From positions 1 through 64,000 of the forward strand of contig JBLNCP010000044.1 in assembly GCA_050260775.1 (NCBI GenBank): a stretch of 64,000 nt of DNA, read 5' to 3'. Both the position numbers and the translations under genes were made by a program. The notes below the pieces were generated by a model. That model worked only from the letters and a program-made list of their open reading frames with translations, did no database searches and had not been told where the DNA came from. Below, piece after piece: positions 11,421-20,523 of the stretch. Source of the stretch: CALABS01 sp050260775 (GTDB lineage Bacteria; Pseudomonadota; Alphaproteobacteria; Rhodospirillales; Magnetospirillaceae). The first letter of the stretch is position 1; each line of letters starts with the position of its first letter.

Positions 11421-11449
11421 GTCGGGTCCTTCTGTGATCATCTAGCGAG

Positions 11450-14368
11450 ATGCGCAACGTCTTCACCATTCCTCCGGGGCTCTCCTTCGTCGACCAGCTT
11501 GCCGCCGGGATGCTGGCCGAGGCGGGGGGCGAGCCGCTCCGGCTGGCGGGGGCCCTGGTGCTGCTGCCCAACCGGCGTGCCGTGCGCAGCCTGCGCGAGG
11601 CCTTCCTGCGCCAGTCGGGTGGCCAGCCGCTGCTGCTGCCCCGCATGCGCACCATCGACGCGGTGGACGAGGACGAGCTCGATTTCGGCGCCGACGATCC
11701 CCTCGACATTCCCCCGGCCATTCCGGTGGTCGAGCGCCGGCTGCTGCTGACCCGGCTGGTGATGGCCATGGGCGGCGGCCGCGGCGGCCGCGCCCCGGCC
11801 GCGGACCAGGCCGCCCGGCTGGCCGACGAACTGGCGCGGCTGCTCGATGCGGTGCAGATCGAGCGGGTGTCCTTCGACCGCCTGTCCACACTGGTGCCCG
11901 AGGATTTCGCCGCCCATTGGCAGGTGACGCTCGACTTCCTCAAGCTGCTGACCGAGGCGTGGCCGGGCATCCTGGCCGAGCGCGGCTTCATCGACCCGCA
12001 GGAGCGGGTCAACCGTGTGCTCGACGCCCTGGCCGCGCAATGGCGGGCGACGCCGCCCGACGGTCCGGTGATCGCCGCCGGGTCCACCGGTTCGCGCCCG
12101 GCCACCGCCGAGCTGCTGGCGGTGGTGGCGGGCCTGCGCGAGGGCAAGGTGGTGCTGCCCGGCCTCGACAAGGGGCTCGACGAGGGGGGCTGGGAGGCCG
12201 TGGAGGCCAGTCATCCCCAGTACGGCCTCAAGCGCCTGCTGGAGCGCCTGGGGGTCTCCAGGGGCGAGGTGCGCGAGTACGGGCGCGAGTTCGACCCGCG
12301 CGCCGCCCGCTCGCGGCTGGCGTCGGAGGCGCTGCGCCCGGCCGCCACCTGCGAGGCGTGGCGCGATCTGGGCGAAATGCCGCCGGCGACGCTGGCGGGG
12401 GTGTCCCGCCTCGACGCGCCGGGCCCGCGCGAGGAGGCGGGCGCCATCGCCCTGATGCTGCGCTGGGCGCTGGAGACCGAGGGCCGCACCGCCGCCCTTG
12501 TCACCCCCGACCGCAACCTCGCTCGCCGCGTCGCCACCGAGTTGGAGCGCTGGGGCATCGCCATCGACGATTCCGCCGGCCGGCCGCTGGCCACCTCCGA
12601 GCCCGGCGTGTTCCTGCGCCTGGTCGCTGCGATGGTGGCTGACGGGTTCTCGCCGCACGCCCTGCTCGCCTGCCTCAAGCACCCGCTGGCCGCCGGCGGC
12701 GAGGATGCGGCGTCGTTCCGCGCCCTGGTGCGCCGCCTCGACCGCGAGGCGCTGCGCGGGCCGCGTCCGGCGCCGGGGATCGCCGGCCTACGCGCCGCCA
12801 CTCCCGATGCCCGCCTGCATCGCCGGCTCGATGCCCTCGAAACCATCTGTGCGCCGCTGGCCGACCTCATGGCGCGGCCGACCGCTCCGCTGGCCGCGCT
12901 GGTGCGGGCCCACATGGAGGTTGCCGAGGCGCTGGCCGCCGACGACCGCCTGCCCGGTCCGGCCCGACTGTGGAAGGGCGAGGCCGGCGAGGCGCTGGCC
13001 CAGTTCGCCGCCGAGCTGGCCCGCGCCGCCCCGGTGCTGGGCGAGATTCCCACCGCCGGCTATCCGGCGCTGTTCGATGAATTGCTGGCCGGGCAGGTGG
13101 TCCGCCCGCTGTGGGGCCGCCATCCCCGCCTGTTCATCTGGGGCCCCATCGAGGCACGTCTGCAGCAGGCCGACCTGCTCGTGCTCGGCGGCTTGAACGA
13201 GGGCACCTGGCCGGCCGATGCGGACGCCGATCCGTGGATGAGCCGCCCCATGCGCCAAGCCTTCGGACTGCCGCCGCACGAGCGCCGCATCGGCCTGTCG
13301 GCGCACGACTTCGCCCAGGCCTTCGCGGCGCCGCAGGTGGTGCTGACCCGTGCGGTGCGCGTCGACGGCGCCCCCACCGTGCCGTCGCGCTGGCTGCTGA
13401 GGCTGGACGCGGTGATGGGGGCCTGCGGCCTGTCCTACGGCGAGGATGCCAGCCAGTGGCTGGAGTGGCACGCCCAGGTGGACGCCGCCGACAAGGAGCC
13501 CGTCGTGCGGCCGGCGCCCCGCCCGCCGGTGGCGGCGCGTCCGCGCGCGCTTTCGGTCACCGAGATCGAGACCTGGATGCGCGACCCCTATGCGGTCTAC
13601 GCCAAGCACGTGCTGGGCTTGCGGGCGCTCGATCCCCTCGACGCCGACCCCGGCGCCGCCGATTACGGCAGCCTGGTGCACAAGGCGATCGAGACCTTCC
13701 TGCGCCAATACCCGGCCGCGCTCCCCGACGACGCCGAGCGGCGCCTGATCGCCATCGGCGAGGAGGTGTTCGCCGAGGCGCTGGCCCGTCCCGGGGTATG
13801 GGCGTTCTGGTGGCCGCGCTTCCTGTCGGTGGCGCGCTGGCTGGTGGCCCACGAGCGCGGGCGGCGGGCCGGGGTGGCCCGGTCGCTGCCCGAGGTCAAG
13901 GGCAGCATCGAGGTGGCGGCGCCGGCCGGTCCCTTCGTGTTGCGCGCCCGCGCCGACCGCATCGACGTGCTCAAGGACGGCACGCTGGCGCTGATCGACT
14001 ACAAGACGGGCAAGCCGCCCGGGGCCAAGGAGGTCGCCGCCGGCTTCGCGCCGCAATTGCCGCTGGAGGCGGTGATCGCCCGCCACGGCGGGTTCGCCGA
14101 CCTGCCCCCGGCCGAGGTGGCGCAGATGCTGTACTGGCGTCTCAAGGGCGGCGCCGAGGGCGGCGAGGAACGCAGCGCCGGCGACGATCCCAAGCGGCTG
14201 GCCGACGAGGCGCTGGCGGGGCTGGCCGCCCTGGTCGCCGCCTTCGACGACGAGGCGACCCCCTACGAGGCCCGGCCCCATCCCGACAAGGCTCCCAAGT
14301 ACTCGGACTACCTGCACTTGGCCCGCGTCCGCGAATGGGCCGCCGCCGGCGAGGACGGCGAGGAGTAG
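11450..14368 (+). CDS. addB: Double-strand break repair protein AddB (alphaproteobacterial type)
   Basis: Inactivated-helicase and nuclease subunit of the AddAB helicase-nuclease, which processes broken DNA ends for RecA. The 972-residue protein begins with a degenerate helicase core (VLLPNRRAVRSLREAF, no intact P-loop) and ends with a RecB-like nuclease domain containing LIDYKTGKPPG near residue 850. It follows murU, the usual alphaproteobacterial position. The partner addA, normally the next gene, is absent here and lies 38 kb away at 52840. Confidence 0.93.
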   Translation: MRNVFTIPPGLSFVDQLAAGMLAEAGGEPLRLAGALVLLPNRRAVRSLREAFLRQSGGQPLLLPRMRTIDAVDEDELDFGADDPLDIPPAIPVVERRLLLTRLVMAMGGGRGGRAPAADQAARLADELARLLDAVQIERVSFDRLSTLVPEDFAAHWQVTLDFLKLLTEAWPGILAERGFIDPQERVNRVLDALAAQWRATPPDGPVIAAGSTGSRPATAELLAVVAGLREGKVVLPGLDKGLDEGGWEAVEASHPQYGLKRLLERLGVSRGEVREYGREFDPRAARSRLASEALRPAATCEAWRDLGEMPPATLAGVSRLDAPGPREEAGAIALMLRWALETEGRTAALVTPDRNLARRVATELERWGIAIDDSAGRPLATSEPGVFLRLVAAMVADGFSPHALLACLKHPLAAGGEDAASFRALVRRLDREALRGPRPAPGIAGLRAATPDARLHRRLDALETICAPLADLMARPTAPLAALVRAHMEVAEALAADDRLPGPARLWKGEAGEALAQFAAELARAAPVLGEIPTAGYPALFDELLAGQVVRPLWGRHPRLFIWGPIEARLQQADLLVLGGLNEGTWPADADADPWMSRPMRQAFGLPPHERRIGLSAHDFAQAFAAPQVVLTRAVRVDGAPTVPSRWLLRLDAVMGACGLSYGEDASQWLEWHAQVDAADKEPVVRPAPRPPVAARPRALSVTEIETWMRDPYAVYAKHVLGLRALDPLDADPGAADYGSLVHKAIETFLRQYPAALPDDAERRLIAIGEEVFAEALARPGVWAFWWPRFLSVARWLVAHERGRRAGVARSLPEVKGSIEVAAPAGPFVLRARADRIDVLKDGTLALIDYKTGKPPGAKEVAAGFAPQLPLEAVIARHGGFADLPPAEVAQMLYWRLKGGAEGGEERSAGDDPKRLADEALAGLAALVAAFDDEATPYEARPHPDKAPKYSDYLHLARVREWAAAGEDGEE

Positions 14369-14381
14369 GAGGCGGCAGACC

Positions 14382-14476
14382 TGTCACCCCGAGCGGGGCG
14401 AGCGGCCTCGTGTGCCCTCGACCTATCCGGGCGGCGCCGTACGAGGTCCCTTCTCGCGACGCTCGTCGGGATGACA
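14382..14476. repeat. GTCATCCCG-family intergenic repeat, copy 2
   Basis: Ends TGTCACCCCGAGCG and CGTCGGGATGACA match the family with one substitution in the left arm. It lies in the addB to zinc-ribbon gene gap. The body is longer and diverged. Confidence 0.75.
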
Positions 14477-14535
14477 GCCTGAAGCGCGCCCGTGCTATAA
14501 GGATCCCGCCCGTCACGACGTCAACGGATTGAACG

Positions 14536-14784
14536 ATGATCCTCTATACCCTGCGCTGTTCCCACGACCACCACTTCGAGCAGTGGTTCGACAACTCGGG
14601 CGACTACGAAGTTAAGAAGGAGGCGGGGGAACTGACCTGCCCCGAATGCGGCGACAAGGCGGTGACCAAGGCGATCATGGCCCCGAACGTCAAGGCCGCG
14701 GCCCCGGCGCCCGCCGCCGCCCCAGCCTGCCCCTCGGGCCCGCCCGGCGGCTGCGGCATGTGCCAGTTCGCCGGCCAGCACTAA
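14536..14784 (+). CDS. Short DUF1178-like zinc-ribbon protein
   Basis: An 82-residue protein with the DUF1178 start MILYTLRCSHDHHFEQWFDNS, a CPECG zinc knuckle and IMAPNVK. The C-terminal third is an alanine/proline-rich linker ending in a cysteine cluster (GGCGMC). Full DUF1178 proteins are usually about 140-160 residues, so this is a short form. Function is unknown. It stands alone between two intergenic repeats. Confidence 0.75.
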   Translation: MILYTLRCSHDHHFEQWFDNSGDYEVKKEAGELTCPECGDKAVTKAIMAPNVKAAAPAPAAAPACPSGPPGGCGMCQFAGQH

Positions 14785-14794
14785 CCCGCTTCTC

Positions 14795-14874
14795 CGTCAT
14801 CATCCCCCGACGCATGCCCAGCCGCCGGCGCGGACGGCGCCGGATGGGGTCCCTCGCCGGCGCTCGGGATGACG
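14795..14874. repeat. GTCATCCCG-family intergenic repeat, copy 3 (degenerate)
   Basis: CGTCAT at 14795-14800 pairs with ATGACG at 14869-14874, and the right half keeps GGTCCCTCGCCGGCGCTCGGG like other copies. The left half is altered. It sits between two convergent genes. Confidence 0.6.
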
Positions 14875-14888
14875 ATCAGTCATGGGGT

Positions 14889-14930
14889 GCCAAAAAGCAA
14901 AAGACCGGGCGCTGGGCGCGCCCGGTCTTT
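14889..14930 (-). terminator. Intrinsic terminator of the cold-shock gene
   Basis: A 13-base perfect stem (AAAGACCGGGCGC, 14900-14912, with GCGCCCGGTCTTT, 14918-14930) is followed on the minus strand by TTTTGCTTTTTGG. It lies about 65 bases past the cold-shock stop codon. Confidence 0.88.
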
Positions 14931-14994
14931 CGAGACTCCCTCCCTGTCCGGCGGGGTGACCCGCCGGCGGGAAGCAAGCTGCTCCGTCGGCCGA

Positions 14995-15594
14995 TCAGAT
15001 GATGGCGACGGTGTCGGCCTGCGGACCCTTCTGGCCCAGCGTGGTGGTCACACGCACGCGCTGGCCGGTCTCCAGGGTCTTGATGCCCGAACGCTCGAGC
15101 GCCTTGACGTGCACGAACACGTCCTTGCCGCCCTCGTCCACCGCGACGAAGCCGAAGCCCTTCTCGGCCGAGAAGAACTTGACCACGCCCTCGACGGTCT
15201 CGCTGGGGCCGCGCTCCATGCGCGGGGCGCGCGGGGCGGCGGTCGAGGCGTCGACCTCGTGCACCACCACGACCTGCGGGCCGCGATTGCCCTGGCCGAG
15301 ATCGCACACGATGGTGGTGCCCTCGGCGACCTGGGTCAGGCCGGCACGCTCGAGCGCGGAAATGTGCAGGAAGGCATCCGGCGAACCGTCGGACGGAGCG
15401 ACGAAGCCGAAGCCCTTCGAGGCATTGAACCACTTAACCGTGGCGGTCACGTTCGCCTGGCTGACCTGCTGGTGGCGATCGAAGGAGGGGCCGCTGCTGC
15501 GGGTGGGGCGGGGCTCGTAGCCCATGTCGCCAAAATCGTCCCGCCGGCCGCGATCCCGGGAGCGATTGCCATGATTATCTCGGTTCCATGCCAT
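14995..15594 (-). CDS. Tandem cold-shock-domain protein
   Basis: A 199-residue RNA/DNA-binding protein with two cold-shock domains. Each carries the RNP1-like motif: VKWFNASKGFGFVAP in the first and VKFFSAEKGFGFVAV in the second. The basic, Arg/Asn-rich N-terminal tail (WNRDNHGNRSRDRG) probably adds RNA affinity. Double-CSD proteins are typical of alphaproteobacteria. The ATG at 15594 is chosen because the upstream in-frame extension does not look like protein. The roughly 130-base upstream gap may be a regulated leader, but I cannot define its structure. Confidence 0.92.
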   Translation of the reverse strand: MAWNRDNHGNRSRDRGRRDDFGDMGYEPRPTRSSGPSFDRHQQVSQANVTATVKWFNASKGFGFVAPSDGSPDAFLHISALERAGLTQVAEGTTIVCDLGQGNRGPQVVVVHEVDASTAAPRAPRMERGPSETVEGVVKFFSAEKGFGFVAVDEGGKDVFVHVKALERSGIKTLETGQRVRVTTTLGQKGPQADTVAII

Positions 15595-15727
15595 GTGTCG
15601 TTCTCGTCGTAGAAAAAATACACCACCCCGCGCATCCAACGTCGGGGCATTCCGTCCCCGGCCATTTTTCGCCAAGGTCAGTCTGAGCGCATATCATTAC
15701 CCGAGAAAAGGCGTCGCGCCTAGCGTC

Positions 15728-16456
15728 TTACGCCGAATTGCCGTCCGCGCGCCCAATATTTTTCGGGTGCACCGCATCACCAGGGCGGATCAGGCGGTGG
15801 AACAGCCAAACCGATATGCCGATGGTGATGTAGGCGGCAAAGGCGACGTCGGAGAGGAAGTGGCCGCCCTGGGCGATGCGCACCGTGCCGACCATCACCC
15901 CGAAGGCCGCCGCCGCGGCCAGGGCCCACGGCCGCCAGCGCGGCGGCGCCAGCAGCGCCAGCGCCACCGGCCAGAACCCCAGCGCGCCGTGGCCCGAGGC
16001 GAAGGAGCAGTTGGTGTCGCACTGGTCCGACAGGAACAGCGGCCGCACGTAGTGGTTGGCGCCGCCGAACTCGGCGATGGTGGAGGGGCGCGGCCGGCCC
16101 CAGCTGTCCTTGAGCAGCAGGTTGACCACCAGCCCCGGCCCCAGCGCCAGCGTCAGCACGACATAGGCGCCGACGCGCCGCGTCACCCCCCAGATCGGCT
16201 TGCGGCGCCATTCGCCCGCCGCCCACAGCGCCACCACCAGGCCGGCGACGGCAAACAGGTAGGGCGGCATGTCCTTGCGCACCCACTCGCCGAAGGGCGT
16301 GGTGCGCGCCGGGAAGCCCTTGAGCGCGGGGTCGTAGAACCACGCCGACACGGTGAGGTCGATGGCGGGGAACAGCACGAGCGGCACCAGCAGCGCCGCG
16401 GTCCACAGCCAGGGATGGCGGCGGAGCGAGTGTCCGAGCCGCTGTCCGCCCGTCAC
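15728..16456 (-). CDS. PAP2-superfamily membrane phosphatase
   Basis: A 242-residue integral membrane lipid-phosphatase-like protein. All three PAP2 motifs are visible: K plus GRPRP in KDSWGRPRPS, SFASGHGALGF, and RIAQGGHFLSDV. It has five or six hydrophobic segments. The GTG start overlaps the stop of the upstream glycosyltransferase gene (GTGA), so the two are coupled. A periplasmic lipid-phosphate phosphatase acting on lipid A or undecaprenyl pyrophosphate is plausible, but the substrate is inference. Confidence 0.87.
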   Translation of the reverse strand: MTGGQRLGHSLRRHPWLWTAALLVPLVLFPAIDLTVSAWFYDPALKGFPARTTPFGEWVRKDMPPYLFAVAGLVVALWAAGEWRRKPIWGVTRRVGAYVVLTLALGPGLVVNLLLKDSWGRPRPSTIAEFGGANHYVRPLFLSDQCDTNCSFASGHGALGFWPVALALLAPPRWRPWALAAAAAFGVMVGTVRIAQGGHFLSDVAFAAYITIGISVWLFHRLIRPGDAVHPKNIGRADGNSA

Positions 16457-17964
16457 CGCCGATACCCTTTGAAGCCGGTCAGCCGCCACACCGTCAGGGT
16501 GCGCGCGTAGTCGGTGTGGACCGGGATGGTGATTTGCGCCAGCTGCTCGGCGCCGTCGAACCCGGCCCGGATGTCGCGGCGCAGCTGGGGCGTCTCGGTC
16601 ACGTAGATCAGTTCGCGTTCGCCCGGCTCGAGGCGGGTGGTCTGGTCGAACCAGTCGTCGATGATCCCGTCCGGGTTCCACTTGACGGCGTTGAAGGGGT
16701 GCGGGTGGACGTAATAGGTCAGCGTGGCCATGACCTTGCGCTCGTCGCCCATCATGCGGGCCTGCGGGTGCGCGGCGAGGATCGCCGAGACCTGGCGGCC
16801 GACCTCGTCCCACGCCCTCAACCGCTTCATGGGGTCGAAGCGCTGGGTATCGGGCAGGCGGAGCGCCGCACGCAGCGGGTCCATGAAGTACATGCCGGCG
16901 GCCACGGCCACGTGCAGCGCCACGATGACCGCCAGCAGGCGCGGGGCGCGGCGGGACAGGAACGCCGCCACCAGAACCACGCCGCCGACGAAGGCCGGCC
17001 CGGTCCAGTTGGCGTTGGCGCGCGACAGCACGCTTTCCACCGCCATCAGCACCAGCATGGGCAGGGTGAAGGCGGCGAGCAGGCGGTCGCGGTCGTCCTT
17101 GCCGGTGCCGTCGGCCGGGCGGCGGAGGGCCCCTACCAGGGCCAACAGCAGCGCGGCCATGGCGATGGGCCCGAACACCGCGAACTGGCCGACCACGAAC
17201 TCGACCAGCTTGTCGGGATGGAACAGGCTGCCCTTGAGGTTGGCGTTGGCCTTGGTGTGGGCATAGCTGACGAAGCCGTTGAGCGCGTTCCACACCGCGT
17301 TGGGGGCATAGATGGCCAGCCCCAGCCCGCCGGCCAGCCACAGGCCGGGGGCGCGCACCAGCCCGCGCCGCTCGCGGCTCCACGCCATCCAGATCGCCAG
17401 CGAGACCAGGAACAGCACCATGGCGTACTTGGCGAGCAATCCCAGTCCGAACGCCACCCCCAGCAGCACCCACCAGCGGTTGGGGCGGGGGCCGGCTTCG
17501 GCGGCGCGCACCACCGCCAGCAGGGCGAGGGCCCAGAAGAACAGCAGGAAGGGGTCGGTGGTGATCATCACCGAGGACAGCGACACCGCCGGCAGGGTGG
17601 CCCACAGCGCGCCGGCCCAGGCGCCCACCCGCGGCCCGTACAGGGTGCGGCCGAGGGCCAGCAGCACCAGCGCGGTGCCGGCATGGGCGAGCGCCGAGCC
17701 CAGCTTGATTGCGCCCTCGCCTTCGCCGAACAGGGCGGTGGTGGCCGCGATCGCCCACGCCACCATGGGCGGCTTCGAGTAGTAGCCGAATTGGAGCGTC
17801 TGGGCCCACGCCCAGTACTGCGCCTCGTCGAACGACAGCGCCGGCGCGGCGAAGGCCAGCACGGCCAGCCGCCAGGCGGTCATCGCGGCGATGAACAGCA
17901 GCGCGGTTGCGAGGGGATCACGAAGGACGGGGCGGGTCTCGGACATGGGGCGACGGCTTATCAT
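16453..17964 (-). CDS. ArnT-like GT-C glycosyltransferase (PMT_2 family)
   Basis: A 503-residue polytopic membrane protein of the GT-C fold. The first periplasmic loop has the characteristic acidic motif FDEAQYWAWAQ and GYYSKPPMVAW, as in ArnT and related lipid-linked sugar transferases. It is expected to move a sugar from an undecaprenyl-phosphate donor to lipid A or another envelope acceptor. A second ATG at 17946 (MSETRP) is an alternative start. Coupling to a PAP2 phosphatase suggests a two-enzyme envelope-lipid modification unit. Confidence 0.82.
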   Translation of the reverse strand: MISRRPMSETRPVLRDPLATALLFIAAMTAWRLAVLAFAAPALSFDEAQYWAWAQTLQFGYYSKPPMVAWAIAATTALFGEGEGAIKLGSALAHAGTALVLLALGRTLYGPRVGAWAGALWATLPAVSLSSVMITTDPFLLFFWALALLAVVRAAEAGPRPNRWWVLLGVAFGLGLLAKYAMVLFLVSLAIWMAWSRERRGLVRAPGLWLAGGLGLAIYAPNAVWNALNGFVSYAHTKANANLKGSLFHPDKLVEFVVGQFAVFGPIAMAALLLALVGALRRPADGTGKDDRDRLLAAFTLPMLVLMAVESVLSRANANWTGPAFVGGVVLVAAFLSRRAPRLLAVIVALHVAVAAGMYFMDPLRAALRLPDTQRFDPMKRLRAWDEVGRQVSAILAAHPQARMMGDERKVMATLTYYVHPHPFNAVKWNPDGIIDDWFDQTTRLEPGERELIYVTETPQLRRDIRAGFDGAEQLAQITIPVHTDYARTLTVWRLTGFKGYRR

Positions 17965-17995
17965 CTTCCGCCTGCGGGCTGCAACGGCCGCCTAA

Positions 17996-18697
17996 TCAGC
18001 CCAGCGCCGCCAGCCAGGGCGCCAGGTCGTCGGTGATGTGATGGACGTGGGAGAGGTCGCCGTCGTCCTGCATGGCCAGCGCCGCGTCGGGGTGGCCGAT
18101 CTCGCGCACCCACACCGTGGTCATGCCGATGGCCTCGGCCGGCACCAGGTTGCGGTGGAGGTCCTCGACCATGGCGGCCGAGCGCGCGTCGACGCCGTGT
18201 CGCTCCACCATCATGCGGTAGCTGTCCGGCTGCGGCTTGGGCAGGAACTCGGCGGCGACGATGTCGAAGATGCCCTCGAAGTGGTGCGCGATGCCCAGGC
18301 GGTCGAGCACGTTGACCGCGTGGCGCTCGGTGCCGTTGGTGAAGATCAGCTTGCGCCCGGGCAGCCCGGCCAGGGCGCGGTCGAGCACCGGCGCCGCCGC
18401 CAGCACCGAGTGGTCGATGTCGTGGACGTATTCCAGGAAGGCGGCGGGCTCGATGCCGTGGACGAGCATCAGCCCCCTGAGGGTGGTGCCGAACTCGCGG
18501 TAATAGCGCTTCTGCAGCCGGTAGGCCGCGTCCAGGTCCATCCCGAGGCGGTCGGCGATGAACTGGCGCATGCGCACGTCGATCTGGGGAAACAGGCTCG
18601 ACGACGCCGGATAGAGCGTGTTGTCGAGGTCGAAGACCCAGGAATCGACGTGGCCGAGGCCGAGCCGGCGGTGATCGGGGGCGGGTGCGCGGTCCAT
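17996..18697 (-). CDS. HAD-superfamily pyrimidine 5'-nucleotidase-like hydrolase
   Basis: A 233-residue HAD phosphatase. Motif I is VFDLDNTLYP, motif II is IFTNG, and the later region has KPQPDSYR and a VEDLHRNL acidic motif. The DNTLYP form is typical of the SDT1/YjjG-like pyrimidine 5'-nucleotidase group. The ATG at 18697 is preferred because sequence upstream has the composition of a promoter region. It is transcribed divergently from the cyclase gene. Confidence 0.87.
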   Translation of the reverse strand: MDRAPAPDHRRLGLGHVDSWVFDLDNTLYPASSSLFPQIDVRMRQFIADRLGMDLDAAYRLQKRYYREFGTTLRGLMLVHGIEPAAFLEYVHDIDHSVLAAAPVLDRALAGLPGRKLIFTNGTERHAVNVLDRLGIAHHFEGIFDIVAAEFLPKPQPDSYRMMVERHGVDARSAAMVEDLHRNLVPAEAIGMTTVWVREIGHPDAALAMQDDGDLSHVHHITDDLAPWLAALG

Positions 18698-18849
18698 GGC
18701 CTCACTGCTAAACGTCGGCGGGGGGAAAGGCAAGTGGGGCGAGCATACCACTTTCGAGATCGTTAACCGCCCTGGTCTATGGTAAGCAGAGAGAGTGGTT
18801 CGAGCGGGGGAAAGGGGGCCGTCCGCAGCCAAAACGGACGGAACGACGC

Positions 18850-20523
18850 ATGGACGCGCCGCAGGACAGACAAAAAGAGGGGGCGCAGGGACCGCCCCGG
18901 CGGTCCTTCACCCTGGGTCCGGGCGCGCTGTCCGCCTATCCCGGGCCCGCGCTGGTGCTCGACGCTTCGGGCGCCGTGGTCCATGCCAATGCCCGTGCCG
19001 CCCTGCTCGCCGACGCCATCGCGTCCGGCCGGATCCGGCACCTCGACTTCCTGCTGTCGGCCGGGCGCAACCAGCCCCAGGCGGTGTCCGAGACCCTGGT
19101 GGGGGCGGGCGGCGTCGAGATCGCGCTCGAACTGGAAGCGATGCCCACCCGCGAGGGCGACGTGCTGGTGCTGGGGCGCGACGTGACGCTGGAGCGCAAC
19201 CTGCGCGCCGCCCTGGTGGATTCCCGCCGCCGCTACAAGGACCTAGTGGAGATCTCCTCGGATTTCGCCTGGGAGGTCGGCGACGACGGCCGCCTTGTCT
19301 TCGTCAGCCCCAAGGGGGCGCTCGGCTACGCCGCCGACGAGCTGGTCGGCCGCCATCCCGACGAACTGGTGGTGCCCGGGGCCGGCGACGAGGCCGCCCC
19401 CTTCCGCGCCAGCCTGCCGATCGAAGACGCCGAAGTCTGGATGACGCAGGCCGACGGCAGCGCCGCCTGCCTGCTCTCCTCCGCCACTCCCGTCCTCGGA
19501 GCCGAGGGCGAATGGCAGGGAGCGCGCGGGGTGTGCCGCGACGTCACCCAGGAACGCCTGCGCGACGCCGCGCTGATGCGCGCCAACAACCGTGAGCGCC
19601 TGCTGTCCTACATCGTGCGCACCATCCGCGACGAGGTCGATCCCGCCGACATGCTGCGGGCGGCGGCGGAGGCCACGGCGCGGGCGCTTGGCGCCTCGGG
19701 CTGCCAGATCTTCCGCATCCATCCCGACGCCTCGGATTTCGCCCAGGCCGCCCGGTTCGGCGAGGCCGGCAACGAGATGCCGGTGCTGGATTCCTTCCTC
19801 GAACGCGATCATTTCGACGGCGAGCTCGACGGGTGGCACGTGCTGGCCACGGTGAGCGCCTATCGCCATTCCATCAACGGCGCGGTCCTGCTGTGGCGGG
19901 CCCCCGGCCGTCCGGCCTGGAGCGACGACGACCGCCTGCTGATCGACGACGTCGCCACCCAGGTCGGCCTTGCCAACGAGCAGATCGCCAACCACGAGCG
20001 CATCCTGCGCCTGTCGCGCACCGATTCGCTCACCGGCCTGTTCAACCGCCGCGCCTTCTTCGAGGAGATCGCCCGCCGGTTCCACCGCCTCAGCCGCGAG
20101 CACCGGCCGGCGGCGCTCATCTATGTCGACCTCGACAATTTCAAGGCGGTCAACGACGTGCACGGCCACCAGATGGGCGACGACGCCCTGCTGGCGGTGC
20201 GCGAGCTGTTGTTGCAGCACACCCGCCCCATCGACATCGTGGCCCGCCTGGGCGGCGACGAGTTCGCCATCTGGCTGGAAGGCGCCGAGGAGCGCATCGC
20301 GGTCGAGCGCTGTCGCGCCCTGGTCGAAGCCAGCGCCGGCCTCGACGGCTTCTCCGGCTCGGCCGACCGTCCGCTGCGCATGTCGCTGGGTGTGGCGGTT
20401 CACGCCGGCCCCAGCGAGGAGACGCTGGAGGAGCTCATCGCGCGGGCCGACCGGGCGATGTACGAGGTCAAGCACGACGGGAAGGGCGATTGGCGGCTGG
20501 CGCCGCCGCCGCTGGGGACATGA
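18850..20523 (+). CDS. Diguanylate cyclase with N-terminal sensory domains
   Basis: A 557-residue protein predicted to make cyclic di-GMP from two GTP. The N-terminal half holds two PAS-like domains (about 30-110 and 120-240), followed by a GAF-like region (about 255-380). The C-terminal GGDEF domain has an intact GGDEF at 468-472 and an inhibitory I-site RPID five residues before it, so product inhibition is expected. No transmembrane segment is seen, so it is probably cytoplasmic. No EAL domain follows. Its stop overlaps the next gene (ATGA). Confidence 0.92.
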   Translation: MDAPQDRQKEGAQGPPRRSFTLGPGALSAYPGPALVLDASGAVVHANARAALLADAIASGRIRHLDFLLSAGRNQPQAVSETLVGAGGVEIALELEAMPTREGDVLVLGRDVTLERNLRAALVDSRRRYKDLVEISSDFAWEVGDDGRLVFVSPKGALGYAADELVGRHPDELVVPGAGDEAAPFRASLPIEDAEVWMTQADGSAACLLSSATPVLGAEGEWQGARGVCRDVTQERLRDAALMRANNRERLLSYIVRTIRDEVDPADMLRAAAEATARALGASGCQIFRIHPDASDFAQAARFGEAGNEMPVLDSFLERDHFDGELDGWHVLATVSAYRHSINGAVLLWRAPGRPAWSDDDRLLIDDVATQVGLANEQIANHERILRLSRTDSLTGLFNRRAFFEEIARRFHRLSREHRPAALIYVDLDNFKAVNDVHGHQMGDDALLAVRELLLQHTRPIDIVARLGGDEFAIWLEGAEERIAVERCRALVEASAGLDGFSGSADRPLRMSLGVAVHAGPSEETLEELIARADRAMYEVKHDGKGDWRLAPPPLGT

